Assembly (NCBI RefSeq): GCF_902506265.1
Contig: NZ_LR733556.1
Span: forward strand, 1,209,838 to 1,273,837
Reading direction: 5' to 3'
DNA: 64,000 nucleotides
Source: Flavobacterium sp. 9AF
GTDB lineage: Bacteria; Bacteroidota; Bacteroidia; Flavobacteriales; Flavobacteriaceae
The first letter of the stretch is position 1; each line of letters opens with the position of its first letter. Shown here in pieces: positions 43,528-53,246 of the stretch. The position numbers and the translations under genes were made by a program. The notes below the pieces were generated by a model, which ran no database searches, had not been told where the DNA came from, and was given only the letters and a program-made list of their open reading frames with translations.

Positions 43528-44346
43528 ATGATTGTTATAAAAACAAAAGAAGAAATTGAGTTAATGCGTGAAAGCGCACTATTAGTTTCTAAAACATTAG
43601 GATTAATTGCGAAAGAAATTAAACCCGGAGTAACTACGTTATATTTAGATAAAATTGCAGAAGAATATATTAGAGATCATGGTGCTGAACCTGCATTTTT
43701 AGGCATGTATGGTTTCCCTAATTCGCTTTGCATGAGTCCTAATACTCAGGTAGTACATGGAATTCCAAACGATATCCCTTTACAAGAAGGAGATATTATT
43801 TCTGTAGATTGTGGAGCTTACAAAAATGGGTTTTATGGTGATCATGCCTATACTTTTGAAGTAGGTGAAGTGGATGCAGCAACTAAAAAATTACTTCAAG
43901 TAACAAAAGAATCGCTATATGAAGGTATTCGTGCCACAAAAGTAGGTAATCGAGTAGAAGACATTGGTTTTGCTATTCAACAATACTGTGAATCGCATGG
44001 TTATGGTGTGGTTCGTGAATTATGTGGTCATGGTTTAGGAAAAAAAATGCATGAAGACCCTGAAGTTCCAAATTATGGTAAACGTGGAAGAGGTAAAAAA
44101 TTAGTTAACGGAATGGTTATTGCCATTGAACCGATGATTAACATGGGTACCAAAAACATTATTCAACATAGAGACGGTTGGACCATTACTACTGCTGATG
44201 GAAAGCCTAGTGCTCATTTTGAACACGATGTTGCTATTGTTGATGGGAAGCCAGAATTACTATCTACCTTTGCTTATATTTATGATGCTTTAGGAATTAT
44301 AAGTAATGAAGAGGAAGGTTTAAGACAAAAAACACTTGTACTATAA
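43528..44346 (+). CDS. map: Methionine aminopeptidase, type I
   Basis: 272 residues. It removes the initiator methionine from nascent proteins. Pita-bread fold metal ligands are visible: VSVDCGAYKNGFYGDHAYTF-type segment with the two Asp (SVDCGAYKNGFYGDHA), the His in CGHGLGKKMHEDPEVP, Glu in AIEPMINMG and Glu in FEHDVAIVDG; the substrate His is in VVHGIPND. It is followed 46 nt later by the DUF3667 gene. Confidence 0.97.
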   Translation: MIVIKTKEEIELMRESALLVSKTLGLIAKEIKPGVTTLYLDKIAEEYIRDHGAEPAFLGMYGFPNSLCMSPNTQVVHGIPNDIPLQEGDIISVDCGAYKNGFYGDHAYTFEVGEVDAATKKLLQVTKESLYEGIRATKVGNRVEDIGFAIQQYCESHGYGVVRELCGHGLGKKMHEDPEVPNYGKRGRGKKLVNGMVIAIEPMINMGTKNIIQHRDGWTITTADGKPSAHFEHDVAIVDGKPELLSTFAYIYDALGIISNEEEGLRQKTLVL

Positions 44347-44392
44347 TTTCACATACAAATAAAACCTTAGTTTCTCTTATAAAATCTAAACA

Positions 44393-45181
44393 ATGAACTG
44401 TAAAACATGTGAAAACCCATTAGAGGATCAGGATAAATTTTGCTCTAAATGTGGGGCAAAAATTGTTCATGATCGATTGTCTTTCAAAGGCACTATGGAG
44501 GAATTTGTAGGTCCTTTCTTAAGTTGGGACAACAATTTTTGGAGAACATTTATTGGTTTATTTGTTAATCCAAAAGATGTCTTAGAAGCATATATTTCAG
44601 GTGCAAGAAAGAAATATTTTCAACCTTTTTCATATATCATTTTGTATGCAACTATAGCTGTATTCTTTTATAAATTTTTCCCGTTAGAAATTATAACCGA
44701 TTATTCTGAAAGCTTTTCAAGTAGTCTCAATCAGACAAGTACTGTTGCAGCCACGCCAAAATTAGATATGAAAGCATATGTGGAAACGCTAATGAGTTAT
44801 TACAATTTCTTTGTTTTGCTGTTAATTCCTGTTTATGCGTTAACTAGTTATGTAATTTTCTACAAAAAAAGACACAATTTCTTTGAACATCTAGTTTTTA
44901 ATAGTTATTTACAAACCAATTTAGGCTTTATTTCTCTTGTTTTACAGGTCATTTTGGTTAATTTTTTAGAGATGAAATTTGGAACCTACTCATTTTTATT
45001 TCTGTTTTTATTTCTATTTTTCACTTTATATGCTTTTAGAAAATTATATCTTCTAACATTTAAGCAAATTTTTATTTACAGTATAAAATATTTACTTATG
45101 TTCATAGGATTATATTTAGTCATAATTATCATTTTTTCTATAATATTTGGAATTATATACGCCCTAACACTAATGAAATGA
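44393..45181 (+). CDS. DUF3667 membrane protein with N-terminal zinc ribbon (1)
   Basis: 262 residues. A zinc ribbon at residues 2-22 (CKTCENPLEDQDKFCSKCG) is followed by the DUF3667 block (FWRTFIGLFVNPKDVLEAYI, GARKKYFQPFSYIILYA) and four or five membrane helices. Function unknown; the family is confined largely to Bacteroidota. It overlaps the following methyltransferase by 4 nt (ATGA), so they are co-translated. A related protein is encoded at 60751. Confidence 0.88.
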   Translation: MNCKTCENPLEDQDKFCSKCGAKIVHDRLSFKGTMEEFVGPFLSWDNNFWRTFIGLFVNPKDVLEAYISGARKKYFQPFSYIILYATIAVFFYKFFPLEIITDYSESFSSSLNQTSTVAATPKLDMKAYVETLMSYYNFFVLLLIPVYALTSYVIFYKKRHNFFEHLVFNSYLQTNLGFISLVLQVILVNFLEMKFGTYSFLFLFLFLFFTLYAFRKLYLLTFKQIFIYSIKYLLMFIGLYLVIIIIFSIIFGIIYALTLMK

Positions 45182-45948
45182 AAAAGATTTTCAAATTTAT
45201 TCTCAACACCATTCCCCGACCTATTCTTATTAGATTGAGTATTGTTGTGAGACCTATTATTGCTTTCCTATTAAGAGGAAATAAATTTACTGATCCTATA
45301 GATGGAAAAAGCTTTTCCATGTTTCTTCCTTATGGTTATGGCACCCAAAGAAACAATGTTTTATCTCCTAGTACTTTGTCTTTAGAAAGACATCGTTTGC
45401 TTTGGTTATACCTTCAAAACGAAACCAACTTCTTTACTTCTAAAGAAAAATTAGATGTTTTACATTTTGCACCAGAACAAGAGTTTTACAAACGATTTAA
45501 GAAGCAAAAAAACATCAATTATACAACTACCGATTTGCTTTCTCCTTTAGCAGATGTAAAAGCAGATATTTGTAATTTACCTTTCGAAGACAATCAATAT
45601 GATATCATTTTTTGCAATCATGTTTTAGAACACATTCCAGACGACACTAAAGCCATGCAAGAATTATATCGTGTTTTAAAACCGGGTGGAATGGGTATCT
45701 TTCAGATTCCTCAAGATTTATCTAGAGCTACTACTTTTTCTGATGACAGCATAACCGATCCAAAAGAAAGAGCCAAAATTTTCGGTCAATATGATCATGT
45801 AAGAGTTTATGGACGTGATTATTTTGATAAATTAAGAACTATTGGTTTCCAAGTAAAAGAAGTAGATTACACCCAAAAGCTTTCTAATGATTTAGTAGAA
45901 AAATACTGTTTAGCCAAAGGAGAAATTATTCCAGTTTGCTTTAAATAA
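45178..45948 (+). CDS. Class I SAM-dependent methyltransferase
   Basis: 256 residues. The Methyltransf_11-type core spans about 95-190: VLHFAPEQEFYKRF (a divergent motif I), TTDLLSPLADVKADI, LPFEDNQYDIIFCNHVLEHI and ELYRVLKPGGMGIFQIP. The first 60 residues are basic and hydrophobic and may attach to the membrane. The substrate is unknown. It is embedded between a DUF3667 protein and a SNF2 helicase with tiny gaps. Confidence 0.85.
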   Translation: MKKIFKFILNTIPRPILIRLSIVVRPIIAFLLRGNKFTDPIDGKSFSMFLPYGYGTQRNNVLSPSTLSLERHRLLWLYLQNETNFFTSKEKLDVLHFAPEQEFYKRFKKQKNINYTTTDLLSPLADVKADICNLPFEDNQYDIIFCNHVLEHIPDDTKAMQELYRVLKPGGMGIFQIPQDLSRATTFSDDSITDPKERAKIFGQYDHVRVYGRDYFDKLRTIGFQVKEVDYTQKLSNDLVEKYCLAKGEIIPVCFK

Positions 45949-45954
45949 TTAGAT

Positions 45955-48882
45955 ATGCCCATTTTAAAAGAGACAAATCATGCTTTAGTATTTGATTTAT
46001 CTTATCATACTATTTTAGAAACCTATTTACCTTCAGCTTACATTGTGGAGCAAAATGAAGACATATTGTCTTATGTTATAAAAATAGCTAATTCTAAAAC
46101 CATAGCAGAATCACAAATTGACTTAGACAGTAATGAACAACAACTATTAGACATTTGTGACAAACTATCCGCAAAACAGTTACTTACTAAATACAAGATT
46201 AAAAATAAAGAAGCTAAAAGTTTGGAATTCCTTTTAAGTGATTCGAAAATGAAAAAATTAGTTTCTCATTTTATCGATTTTTCCATGGAACGTTTTTTTA
46301 AATGCATCGCTCCTACTACAATTCCATTAAGTATTGATTTAAATAAAAAAGATGTTTTTAACAAACAACAAGTGGTATTTAGCCCAAATACATTAGAGCC
46401 TAAATTTTATTTTTCAAAAACTTCGGAACATCTCATATATCGATTGAGTATATTATGTGAAGGAAATGAATTCTTTCCTTACGAGAAAGAGATAAAAATT
46501 GTATTAAATGAGCCTTCATGGATCACTTTTAATAGTAAGATATACCATATACAACACATTAATGGAAACAAATTAAAGCCTTTTTTACAAAAGAAAGAAG
46601 TAATTATTCCTAATAAAAACAGTATTGAGTACTTTAATAAATTCATTAAAAATGTCATAAAAAAAGTTCCTATTGAAGCGGATGGATTTAAGGTAATAAA
46701 AGACACCTCTTGTAAAGGCTGTATTATAAAACCGAGTTTATCTATAATTCATAAAATATATCTCTTAGACGTTTTTTTTATATATGAGGATCATACTTTC
46801 TCGATTACAGATGAAAAAAACACCCATATTAGTTTAAATTACAACGATAATAATGAGTTTACTGTTCTTCAAACTGTACGAAATAAAAAACAAGAAGCTG
46901 AGATTATCAAAAATCTGGAAACCAACGGATTATTCTTTTTAAATTCTAAGCTTGCTTCTTTTACTAATGCTATTCATGACGTTTCAGAATATTACAACAT
47001 AACCGAATTGATTGCAAAACACGATGAGATTGAAAATTCAAATACCACTATCGATTGGAAAATAAATGGTAAGATAATTAATACCCAACATTTCAAAATA
47101 TCTTCTCATTTTATAGAAAATAAAGATTGGTTTGATATTGAAATGACTATTGAAATAGGCTCACATACCTTTCCTTTCACCGCAATCATTCCCCATTTAA
47201 GAACTGGAAATCGTTTGTATCAATTACCAGATGAAACATTTTTTATATTACCTGAGGAATGGTTTAGTAAATATAAATCTTTAGTAAATTTTGGAAAAAC
47301 CGACAACAATAAAATCCAAATTCAGAAAAACCAATTTACGTTATTAGAAGAAACAGGCATTGCAACAGAAAACAATTCCTTCAACAAAGAGATTATTCCT
47401 TTCAAATCTACTGGAAATTTAAAAGCTACACTAAGAAATTACCAAATAGAAGGTGTTAATTGGTTGGTTAAAAATTACCAATTAGGCTTAGGTTCTTGTT
47501 TAGCAGATGATATGGGTTTAGGAAAAACCATTCAAACCTTAGCTTATTTGGATTTTGTTTTTACCCAATTTGAAGATGATTTTTTTATAACTCAAGAAAT
47601 TGAAGATTCTTTCGATTTATTTAGTACTACAAATCAAAATAAAGAAAAAAAATTAAAAGCATTAGTAGTTGCTCCTAGTTCGTTAACTTATAATTGGTTT
47701 AATGAAACGAAAAAATTTGCTCCTCATTTTACCCGATTGAATTATACTGGTTTAGACCGAAAATTGAAACGCAAAAAGCTAGACAAAGTAGATTTGGTCT
47801 TTACTTCTTATGGTTTATTACTCAAAGATATAAATCTACTTAAAACGCTATCTTTTCATTTTTTAATTATTGATGAAAGCCAGCAAATAAAAAATAGGAA
47901 TTCTAAAATTTACAAAGCAATTAATACCATAAATGCCTCTCATAAAATTTCATTAAGTGGAACCCCTATTGAAAACTCCTTAAGTGATTTATGGAGTCAG
48001 ATGCAATTTATAAATCCTAATCTATTAAACAGCTTTACTTTTTTTGATGCTCACTTTAAAAAAGCAATTGAAAAACAGCATGATGAACAAAAAATTAAAG
48101 AGTTAAAATCATTGATAAATCCTTATTTATTAAGGAGAACCAAAATGGAAGTAGCTCAAGATTTACCAGAAATTTCGGAACAAATTTTCTATTCTGAAAT
48201 GAGTGAAGAACAAGCTAAATTGTATGACAATGAAAAGTCGATTATTAGAAATTATTTAATTGACAAGAAAATAAATGCATTGGAAACCAAACAAAATTCT
48301 AAAATTTCCATTCTCAATGCCTTGTCAAAACTAAGACAATTAGCTAATCATCCGATATTAATTGATGAAGATATCCCGTCAGGAAAATTTCTAGATGTTA
48401 CCGCCTATTTAGAAACATTGGTACAAGCTAAACAAAAAACATTACTATTTAGTTCTTATACTTCTCATTTAAAAATCTATACCGATTGGTGTGACAAACA
48501 TAAAATTAGCTATTGCTTATTAACAGGAAACACAAACTTAAAAGACAGAGAAAAGCAAGTTGGTTCTTTTCAAGAAGACGATTCGAAATTACTTTTCTTT
48601 ATTTCTTTAAAAGCAGGTGGAACAGGTTTAAATCTAACAAAAGCCTCTTATGTACTTCTTTTGGATCCTTGGTGGAATCCTTTTGCAGAATTACAAGCCA
48701 TAGGAAGAGCACATCGGATTGGGCAAAAAAATCAAGTGAATGTGGTTCGTTTTATTGCAAAAGATACCATTGAAGAAAAAATAAATCAATTGCAACAAAG
48801 TAAAAAAGAAATTTCAGACTCTATTATTGAAAATACAATTCCAGAAGAAATTTTTAATAATATCAATTATATATTAGAATAA
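45955..48882 (+). CDS. SNF2-family DEAD/DEAH-box helicase
   Basis: 975 residues. The first 490 form an N-terminal region without a motif I recognise. The SNF2 ATPase follows: CLADDMGLGKTIQTLAYL (motif I, about residue 516), LVVAPSSLTYNW (Ia), LIIDESQQIKN (DEAH-equivalent, about 639), ISLSGTPIENSLSDLW (III), then helicase C with FFISLKAGGTGLNLT and QAIGRAHRIGQKNQ (VI). Such proteins are dsDNA translocases that remodel protein-DNA complexes, including stalled RNA polymerase. It is last in the map-distal operon, followed by a terminator at 48885. Confidence 0.93.
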   Translation: MPILKETNHALVFDLSYHTILETYLPSAYIVEQNEDILSYVIKIANSKTIAESQIDLDSNEQQLLDICDKLSAKQLLTKYKIKNKEAKSLEFLLSDSKMKKLVSHFIDFSMERFFKCIAPTTIPLSIDLNKKDVFNKQQVVFSPNTLEPKFYFSKTSEHLIYRLSILCEGNEFFPYEKEIKIVLNEPSWITFNSKIYHIQHINGNKLKPFLQKKEVIIPNKNSIEYFNKFIKNVIKKVPIEADGFKVIKDTSCKGCIIKPSLSIIHKIYLLDVFFIYEDHTFSITDEKNTHISLNYNDNNEFTVLQTVRNKKQEAEIIKNLETNGLFFLNSKLASFTNAIHDVSEYYNITELIAKHDEIENSNTTIDWKINGKIINTQHFKISSHFIENKDWFDIEMTIEIGSHTFPFTAIIPHLRTGNRLYQLPDETFFILPEEWFSKYKSLVNFGKTDNNKIQIQKNQFTLLEETGIATENNSFNKEIIPFKSTGNLKATLRNYQIEGVNWLVKNYQLGLGSCLADDMGLGKTIQTLAYLDFVFTQFEDDFFITQEIEDSFDLFSTTNQNKEKKLKALVVAPSSLTYNWFNETKKFAPHFTRLNYTGLDRKLKRKKLDKVDLVFTSYGLLLKDINLLKTLSFHFLIIDESQQIKNRNSKIYKAINTINASHKISLSGTPIENSLSDLWSQMQFINPNLLNSFTFFDAHFKKAIEKQHDEQKIKELKSLINPYLLRRTKMEVAQDLPEISEQIFYSEMSEEQAKLYDNEKSIIRNYLIDKKINALETKQNSKISILNALSKLRQLANHPILIDEDIPSGKFLDVTAYLETLVQAKQKTLLFSSYTSHLKIYTDWCDKHKISYCLLTGNTNLKDREKQVGSFQEDDSKLLFFISLKAGGTGLNLTKASYVLLLDPWWNPFAELQAIGRAHRIGQKNQVNVVRFIAKDTIEEKINQLQQSKKEISDSIIENTIPEEIFNNINYILE

Positions 48883-48884
48883 AG

Positions 48885-48910
48885 AAATCCCACTAGTAAG
48901 TGGGATTTTT
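48885..48910. terminator. Bidirectional terminator between the SNF2 helicase and M16 peptidase genes
   Basis: Perfect 10-bp stem AAATCCCACT (48885-48894) with 48899-48908, AGTA loop, flanked by A-rich and T-rich runs. Confidence 0.85.
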
Positions 48911-48921
48911 GTTGTTTAATT

Positions 48922-51726
48922 TTATTCTTCTGGCATCAATATGGCAATTACTTTGTCTTTTGTAAGGTATTTTTTTGCAACTGCCTGAATTTCTTTTGCT
49001 GTTATTTTAGAAACCTGATCTACATAATTTAACATCTCTTCAGGATTACTTCCGTTTACTTGAGCTTTTGTTAAATTGGTCATCCAAAATCTATTCTCTT
49101 TAATCTTTTCTTTATAATCTAATTTTTCAGTTTCTTTAAATTTATCTACGTCCTTTTGCTCTGGACCATTTTCTATAATTTTATTCAATTCTCTTAATGC
49201 AGAAGCTGTTAGTGTTTCAGCATTTTCTGGTCCACAAGGAAAATTAATTGAAAAATTATAATTCCCATAAGGCACTTTATTCATCGAACCTCTTGCACCT
49301 ACACCATATACACCACTTTCATTTTCTCTAAGTTCTTCTACTAGTTTAATAGTTAAAACATCTCCTAAAGCTTTTAAAGCAAAAGCTTCTTCACTATCAT
49401 ATTTACAATCACCATAGAACATAATATTAACTGTACTTTTAGGATCTTTACCTTTATTTATAATTTTTTTATGTTCTCCTTTCAACATTCTATATCCTAA
49501 ATCGACCATTTTTTCTTTTTCTTTTGAAGAAGGTAGAGAGGCTAAATATAATTCAGAAAAGGCTTCCATTTTAGCATCATCTACATTTCCAATAAAGTAA
49601 AAAGTAAAATCAGCAGCATTTGCAAAACGCTCTTTATAAATTTTATATGCTAAATCATAATCTGCATTGTCATAATCTTCTGGCTTAGGAAAACCTTTAT
49701 ATCGAGGATTTTCTTTATTTAAATAGCTATATAATTCATTTGAAAAATAAGTTGACGGTTGCGACAACAAATTGCTCATAAATCCTTTTTGTTTTGCAAC
49801 ATAACCATTAAACGCTTCTCTATCTTTATTTAAATCAGTAAAGTATGCGTGAATCATTTGCATGAGATATTCAAAATCTTTAGGTGTAGATGAACCGTTC
49901 ATCCCTTCTGAAGTTGAGCTTACGTAAGGACTTACTCTTGCTATTTTTCCAGTCATAAACTTATTAATATCATTTTTATTCATTCCAGAAAAACCAGCTT
50001 CACTTAATCCACTCATAGCAAGAGATGATTTCATATAATCATCGTTAGAGACTAAATTTGTACCTCCAAAACTCATAGCTTGAAACTGTATTTCATCATT
50101 CTTGAAATCGGTTTTCTTGTACACAACTGTCGCTCCATTTGATAAAGTAAGAGTTGTGATATCTAATTTATCATTTTTTTCAGTTTTGACAATTTTCCCT
50201 TTCGCAGGGGTAGTTTTTAATAAGCTTGTTGCAATTTCAGTCTCTTTATAAGGTTGTAAAATAGTTTCATCAACTTTAATAGCTTTTAACACCTCATTTT
50301 CAGTAGGTAACACCAAACCGTCTTTTTCCGGACCTGTTAAAATAACTACTCTATTTTCATCTTGAATGTAAGTTGCAATTAAATTATTCGTTTCATTCAA
50401 TGAAATTGTTGGCAACAATTTTTTCATTGTGGTAAAAGTCCATTCGATACTTGGAACAGGTTCTTGATCAAGGAAATTACGTTGTAATTCATTAACAAAT
50501 CGATCCGATTCTGTTTTATCTCTTTCATTATATTGTCTTTCTATTTGATTTAAAAATTCAGCTTTGGCTCTTTCCAATTCACCTTCTGTGAATCCAAATT
50601 TTTTCACTCTTTCATTCTCTTCTACTAAAACTTTTAAAGCATCTAATTGTTTATCTTGTGCTACCATTGCAAAAGATTGAAAAGCTTCTTTAGTACGAGC
50701 CCAAGTGCCACCATGATAAGTGTAACCAAAAGTAAAAGGTGGTGTAGGGGAATTTTGTTTTTCTTCTAATCTGTTATTTAACATAGTAGTAAATAATCCT
50801 TCCACTAATTCCTCCCTAAAATCTTTAATTGTTACCGTTTTTTTTGGTTCGGATTTGTCTTTATACAACAATTGCACTTGGGTAAAAGCCGCTTCTTTAT
50901 CGCTTTCAATCGCTACAAATGTTTCTTTATGATTAGGTACATCAAAAACTTTTCTAGGCTTTTCGTTTTTTGGATTTTTATAATTAGAAAAATGGTCTTT
51001 AATCTTTTGCTCCATCTCCGCTACATCAATATCACCAACAACCACTACACTCATCAAATTAGGACGATACCAATCTTTGTAGAAAGAAGTTAATTTATCA
51101 TAAGTGAAATTTTCAAGAATTTCTTTTTGACCGATAGGCAAACGCTTAGCATACTGAGAATTATACATCATTTTAGGAATAAAACGGTCTTCCATTCTTT
51201 TGTCTGCTCCTAATCCTAATCTATATTCTTCTAAAACCACACCTCTTTCTTTATCAATTTCTTCAGGAGTAAGTGTTGTATTAAATGCCCAATCTTCAAT
51301 AATTTGAAATCCTTTTTCTACTTTTTCTTTATCATCTGACGGAATTGGCAAAAAATAAACCGTCTCATCGAAACTAGTATATGCATTAAGGTGTTGACCA
51401 AATTTAACCCCAATACTTTGAAGATAGTCAACTAATTTATTTTTTGGAAAACGTTTCGTACCATTGAAACACATGTGTTCCATAAAATGAGCTAATCCTT
51501 GTTGTTCATCTGTTTCAAGAATAGAGCCTGCATTAACCATTAATCGTAAAACTACCTTATTTTCAGGTTTACTGTTTTTCTTAATATAATAGGTTAATCC
51601 GTTTTTTAATTTCCCCATTTTTACAGAAGGATCCATAGGTATAGGGCTGTCCATTTTTAATTCTTGAGCAACTAAAAAAGTTGGAGTTGCAAGCAAGAAA
51701 CAAAGCAATTGTTTAATTTTTTTCAT
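48922..51726 (-). CDS. M16-family zinc metallopeptidase (insulinase type), secreted
   Basis: 934 residues from the ATG at 51726, giving the signal peptide MKKIKQLLCFLLATPTFLVA. The inverted zinc motif is GLAHFMEHMCFNGTKRF (HXXEH, about residue 80), with the third ligand Glu about 75 residues on in ERGVVLEEYRLG. A second, inactive M16 half and the C-terminal domain follow, giving the usual two-repeat layout. It degrades peptides in the periplasm or at the surface. An ATG at 51783 gives no better signal. It shares a terminator with the SNF2 gene. Confidence 0.95.
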   Translation of the reverse strand: MKKIKQLLCFLLATPTFLVAQELKMDSPIPMDPSVKMGKLKNGLTYYIKKNSKPENKVVLRLMVNAGSILETDEQQGLAHFMEHMCFNGTKRFPKNKLVDYLQSIGVKFGQHLNAYTSFDETVYFLPIPSDDKEKVEKGFQIIEDWAFNTTLTPEEIDKERGVVLEEYRLGLGADKRMEDRFIPKMMYNSQYAKRLPIGQKEILENFTYDKLTSFYKDWYRPNLMSVVVVGDIDVAEMEQKIKDHFSNYKNPKNEKPRKVFDVPNHKETFVAIESDKEAAFTQVQLLYKDKSEPKKTVTIKDFREELVEGLFTTMLNNRLEEKQNSPTPPFTFGYTYHGGTWARTKEAFQSFAMVAQDKQLDALKVLVEENERVKKFGFTEGELERAKAEFLNQIERQYNERDKTESDRFVNELQRNFLDQEPVPSIEWTFTTMKKLLPTISLNETNNLIATYIQDENRVVILTGPEKDGLVLPTENEVLKAIKVDETILQPYKETEIATSLLKTTPAKGKIVKTEKNDKLDITTLTLSNGATVVYKKTDFKNDEIQFQAMSFGGTNLVSNDDYMKSSLAMSGLSEAGFSGMNKNDINKFMTGKIARVSPYVSSTSEGMNGSSTPKDFEYLMQMIHAYFTDLNKDREAFNGYVAKQKGFMSNLLSQPSTYFSNELYSYLNKENPRYKGFPKPEDYDNADYDLAYKIYKERFANAADFTFYFIGNVDDAKMEAFSELYLASLPSSKEKEKMVDLGYRMLKGEHKKIINKGKDPKSTVNIMFYGDCKYDSEEAFALKALGDVLTIKLVEELRENESGVYGVGARGSMNKVPYGNYNFSINFPCGPENAETLTASALRELNKIIENGPEQKDVDKFKETEKLDYKEKIKENRFWMTNLTKAQVNGSNPEEMLNYVDQVSKITAKEIQAVAKKYLTKDKVIAILMPEE

Positions 51727-51787
51727 GAAGTTATATTTTTTCAAATCTAAAATATAACTGCAAATAGCGAAAATTATTATCAATAAA

Positions 51788-52822
51788 TTAACTTTTCTTA
51801 AAAATTAAACTTGCAAAATTTTCCGAGTAAAAGCGTTGCATCTTATTTTCTTTATCCACATATAACAACATTACTTTCAATTCCTTATGTTCTTTCAATA
51901 TAATTTCAATTTGCTCTATAGACATAAGCATAAAAGCTGTAGCATAGCCATCTGCCTCAATACATGTAGGAGCTAATACAGTAGCACTTAAAATAGCGTT
52001 TTTTTCATTTTTCCCTGTTTTTGGGTTAACAATATGTACAAACTTTTCACCCGTAACAGAGTCAACAATCACTTTACGGTAATTTCCAGAAGTTGCCATA
52101 CCAAGATCTTTTATAGCAATAGTTTCAATTAATTTTCTTTCGTCTGGTTTTTGTAAAGGATCATCAATACCTACCACCCATTTTTTATTATCAATACTAT
52201 TCTCACCCATAGAAAGCAACTCTCCTCCTATTTCAATAATTCCATTAGAAATACCTTTCTTTTTAAGAAAATTAGCAACAACATCTACAGAGTAACCTTG
52301 AGCAATGGCATTAAAATCAAAATACGTTTGAGCATATTTTTTGGAAACCGTGTAATTGGGTTCTAATTTAACTTTATCGAATCCCACATATTGCAAAAGA
52401 CTGTCAATCTCTTTTTGGGAAAGGCTTTTGTGCTTTTTATTAGGCCCAAATCCGTAAGCATTAATCAAAACCCCTATTGTTGGGTCAAATAATCCTTCCG
52501 TTTCATTATAAATATCTCTTGAGGTCTTAAAAGTATCCACAAATAGCTTATCGACAATTACAGTTGAATCCCCAGCATTAATTTTACTGATTTTGGAGTC
52601 ATTTCTATAAGTAGATAATGACAAATCAAATGCAGTCAATAAAGAGTCAATTTCATTTTTATGAACTAATTCTTCTTTAGCAATATATTTAATACTATAT
52701 GTACTACCTTGAGCTTCTCCTTGTATATAGAAAAATTGATTTGTAACTGCTTCTTTTTTATCTTGGCAAGAAATAAAAATAAAAAAAAATAAAAAAAAAC
52801 TATAAAAGGGTTTGATATCCAT
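51788..52822 (-). CDS. apbE: FAD:protein FMN transferase, lipoprotein
   Basis: 344 residues. A lipobox (FIFISC, Cys 19) places it in the periplasm on a lipid anchor. ApbE attaches FMN covalently to Thr of flavoproteins, here presumably NqrB and NqrC encoded just upstream. Signature segments: QGSTYSIKYIA, FDFNAIAQGYSVDVVANFLK, GIIEIGGELLSMG, GMATSGNYRKV and ADGYATAFML. It overlaps the end of the 121-residue gene before it by 23 nt, so they form one transcript. Confidence 0.95.
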   Translation of the reverse strand: MDIKPFYSFFLFFFIFISCQDKKEAVTNQFFYIQGEAQGSTYSIKYIAKEELVHKNEIDSLLTAFDLSLSTYRNDSKISKINAGDSTVIVDKLFVDTFKTSRDIYNETEGLFDPTIGVLINAYGFGPNKKHKSLSQKEIDSLLQYVGFDKVKLEPNYTVSKKYAQTYFDFNAIAQGYSVDVVANFLKKKGISNGIIEIGGELLSMGENSIDNKKWVVGIDDPLQKPDERKLIETIAIKDLGMATSGNYRKVIVDSVTGEKFVHIVNPKTGKNEKNAILSATVLAPTCIEADGYATAFMLMSIEQIEIILKEHKELKVMLLYVDKENKMQRFYSENFASLIFKKS

Positions 52823-53165
52823 TGTAATTAATTATATAATCAGAGTTTCTGTATACTGGTTTTTCAAAATCGTCTGCGTTAGCTATACCCACACCTGCAA
52901 ACAATACTTTTGCATTTTTGGCTTTCGCATGATTAATAAAAGTTTCTATAAATAAAACATTCGGTTCATCAGGGTTAATTGGATAGGGAACTGCTTGAAC
53001 CATTACAAAATGAAGGGTATTGGTTTTCTTATCAACACAAACAAATTGTGGGTGTTTTTTTAATTGACTATTAATAGCTATAAATTCAAAACCATTTATT
53101 TCTAAGTCTTTCCCTACATGGCTCATTGCAATTTGATGCAATTCTTGTTCAGTTAATTCTTCCAT
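52800..53165 (-). CDS. Conserved hypothetical protein between nqrF and apbE (121 aa)
   Basis: 121 residues, no signal peptide or membrane segment. Conserved-looking segments are FEFIAINSQLKKHPQFVCVD, VMVQAVPYPINPDEP and NAKVLFAGVGIANADD. In flavobacterial genomes this family is often labelled 'NADH:quinone reductase subunit F', probably only because of its place beside nqrF; it has no flavin or iron-sulfur motif. Its function is unknown. A terminator separates it from nqrF, and it overlaps apbE by 23 nt. Confidence 0.8.
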   Translation of the reverse strand: MEELTEQELHQIAMSHVGKDLEINGFEFIAINSQLKKHPQFVCVDKKTNTLHFVMVQAVPYPINPDEPNVLFIETFINHAKAKNAKVLFAGVGIANADDFEKPVYRNSDYIINYNGYQTLL

Positions 53166-53200
53166 ATTACAAAAGTACGAATTGATGATTAGAAATAAAA

Positions 53201-53226
53201 AAACCGTTCTAAAATTAGAACGGTTT
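53201..53226 (-). terminator. Terminator of the nqrABCDEF operon
   Basis: Perfect 11-bp stem AAACCGTTCTA (53201-53211) with 53216-53226, AAAT/ATTT loop, then TTTTTATTTC on the minus strand. Confidence 0.85.
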
Positions 53227-53246
53227 AATCTATTATTTACTTTAGA

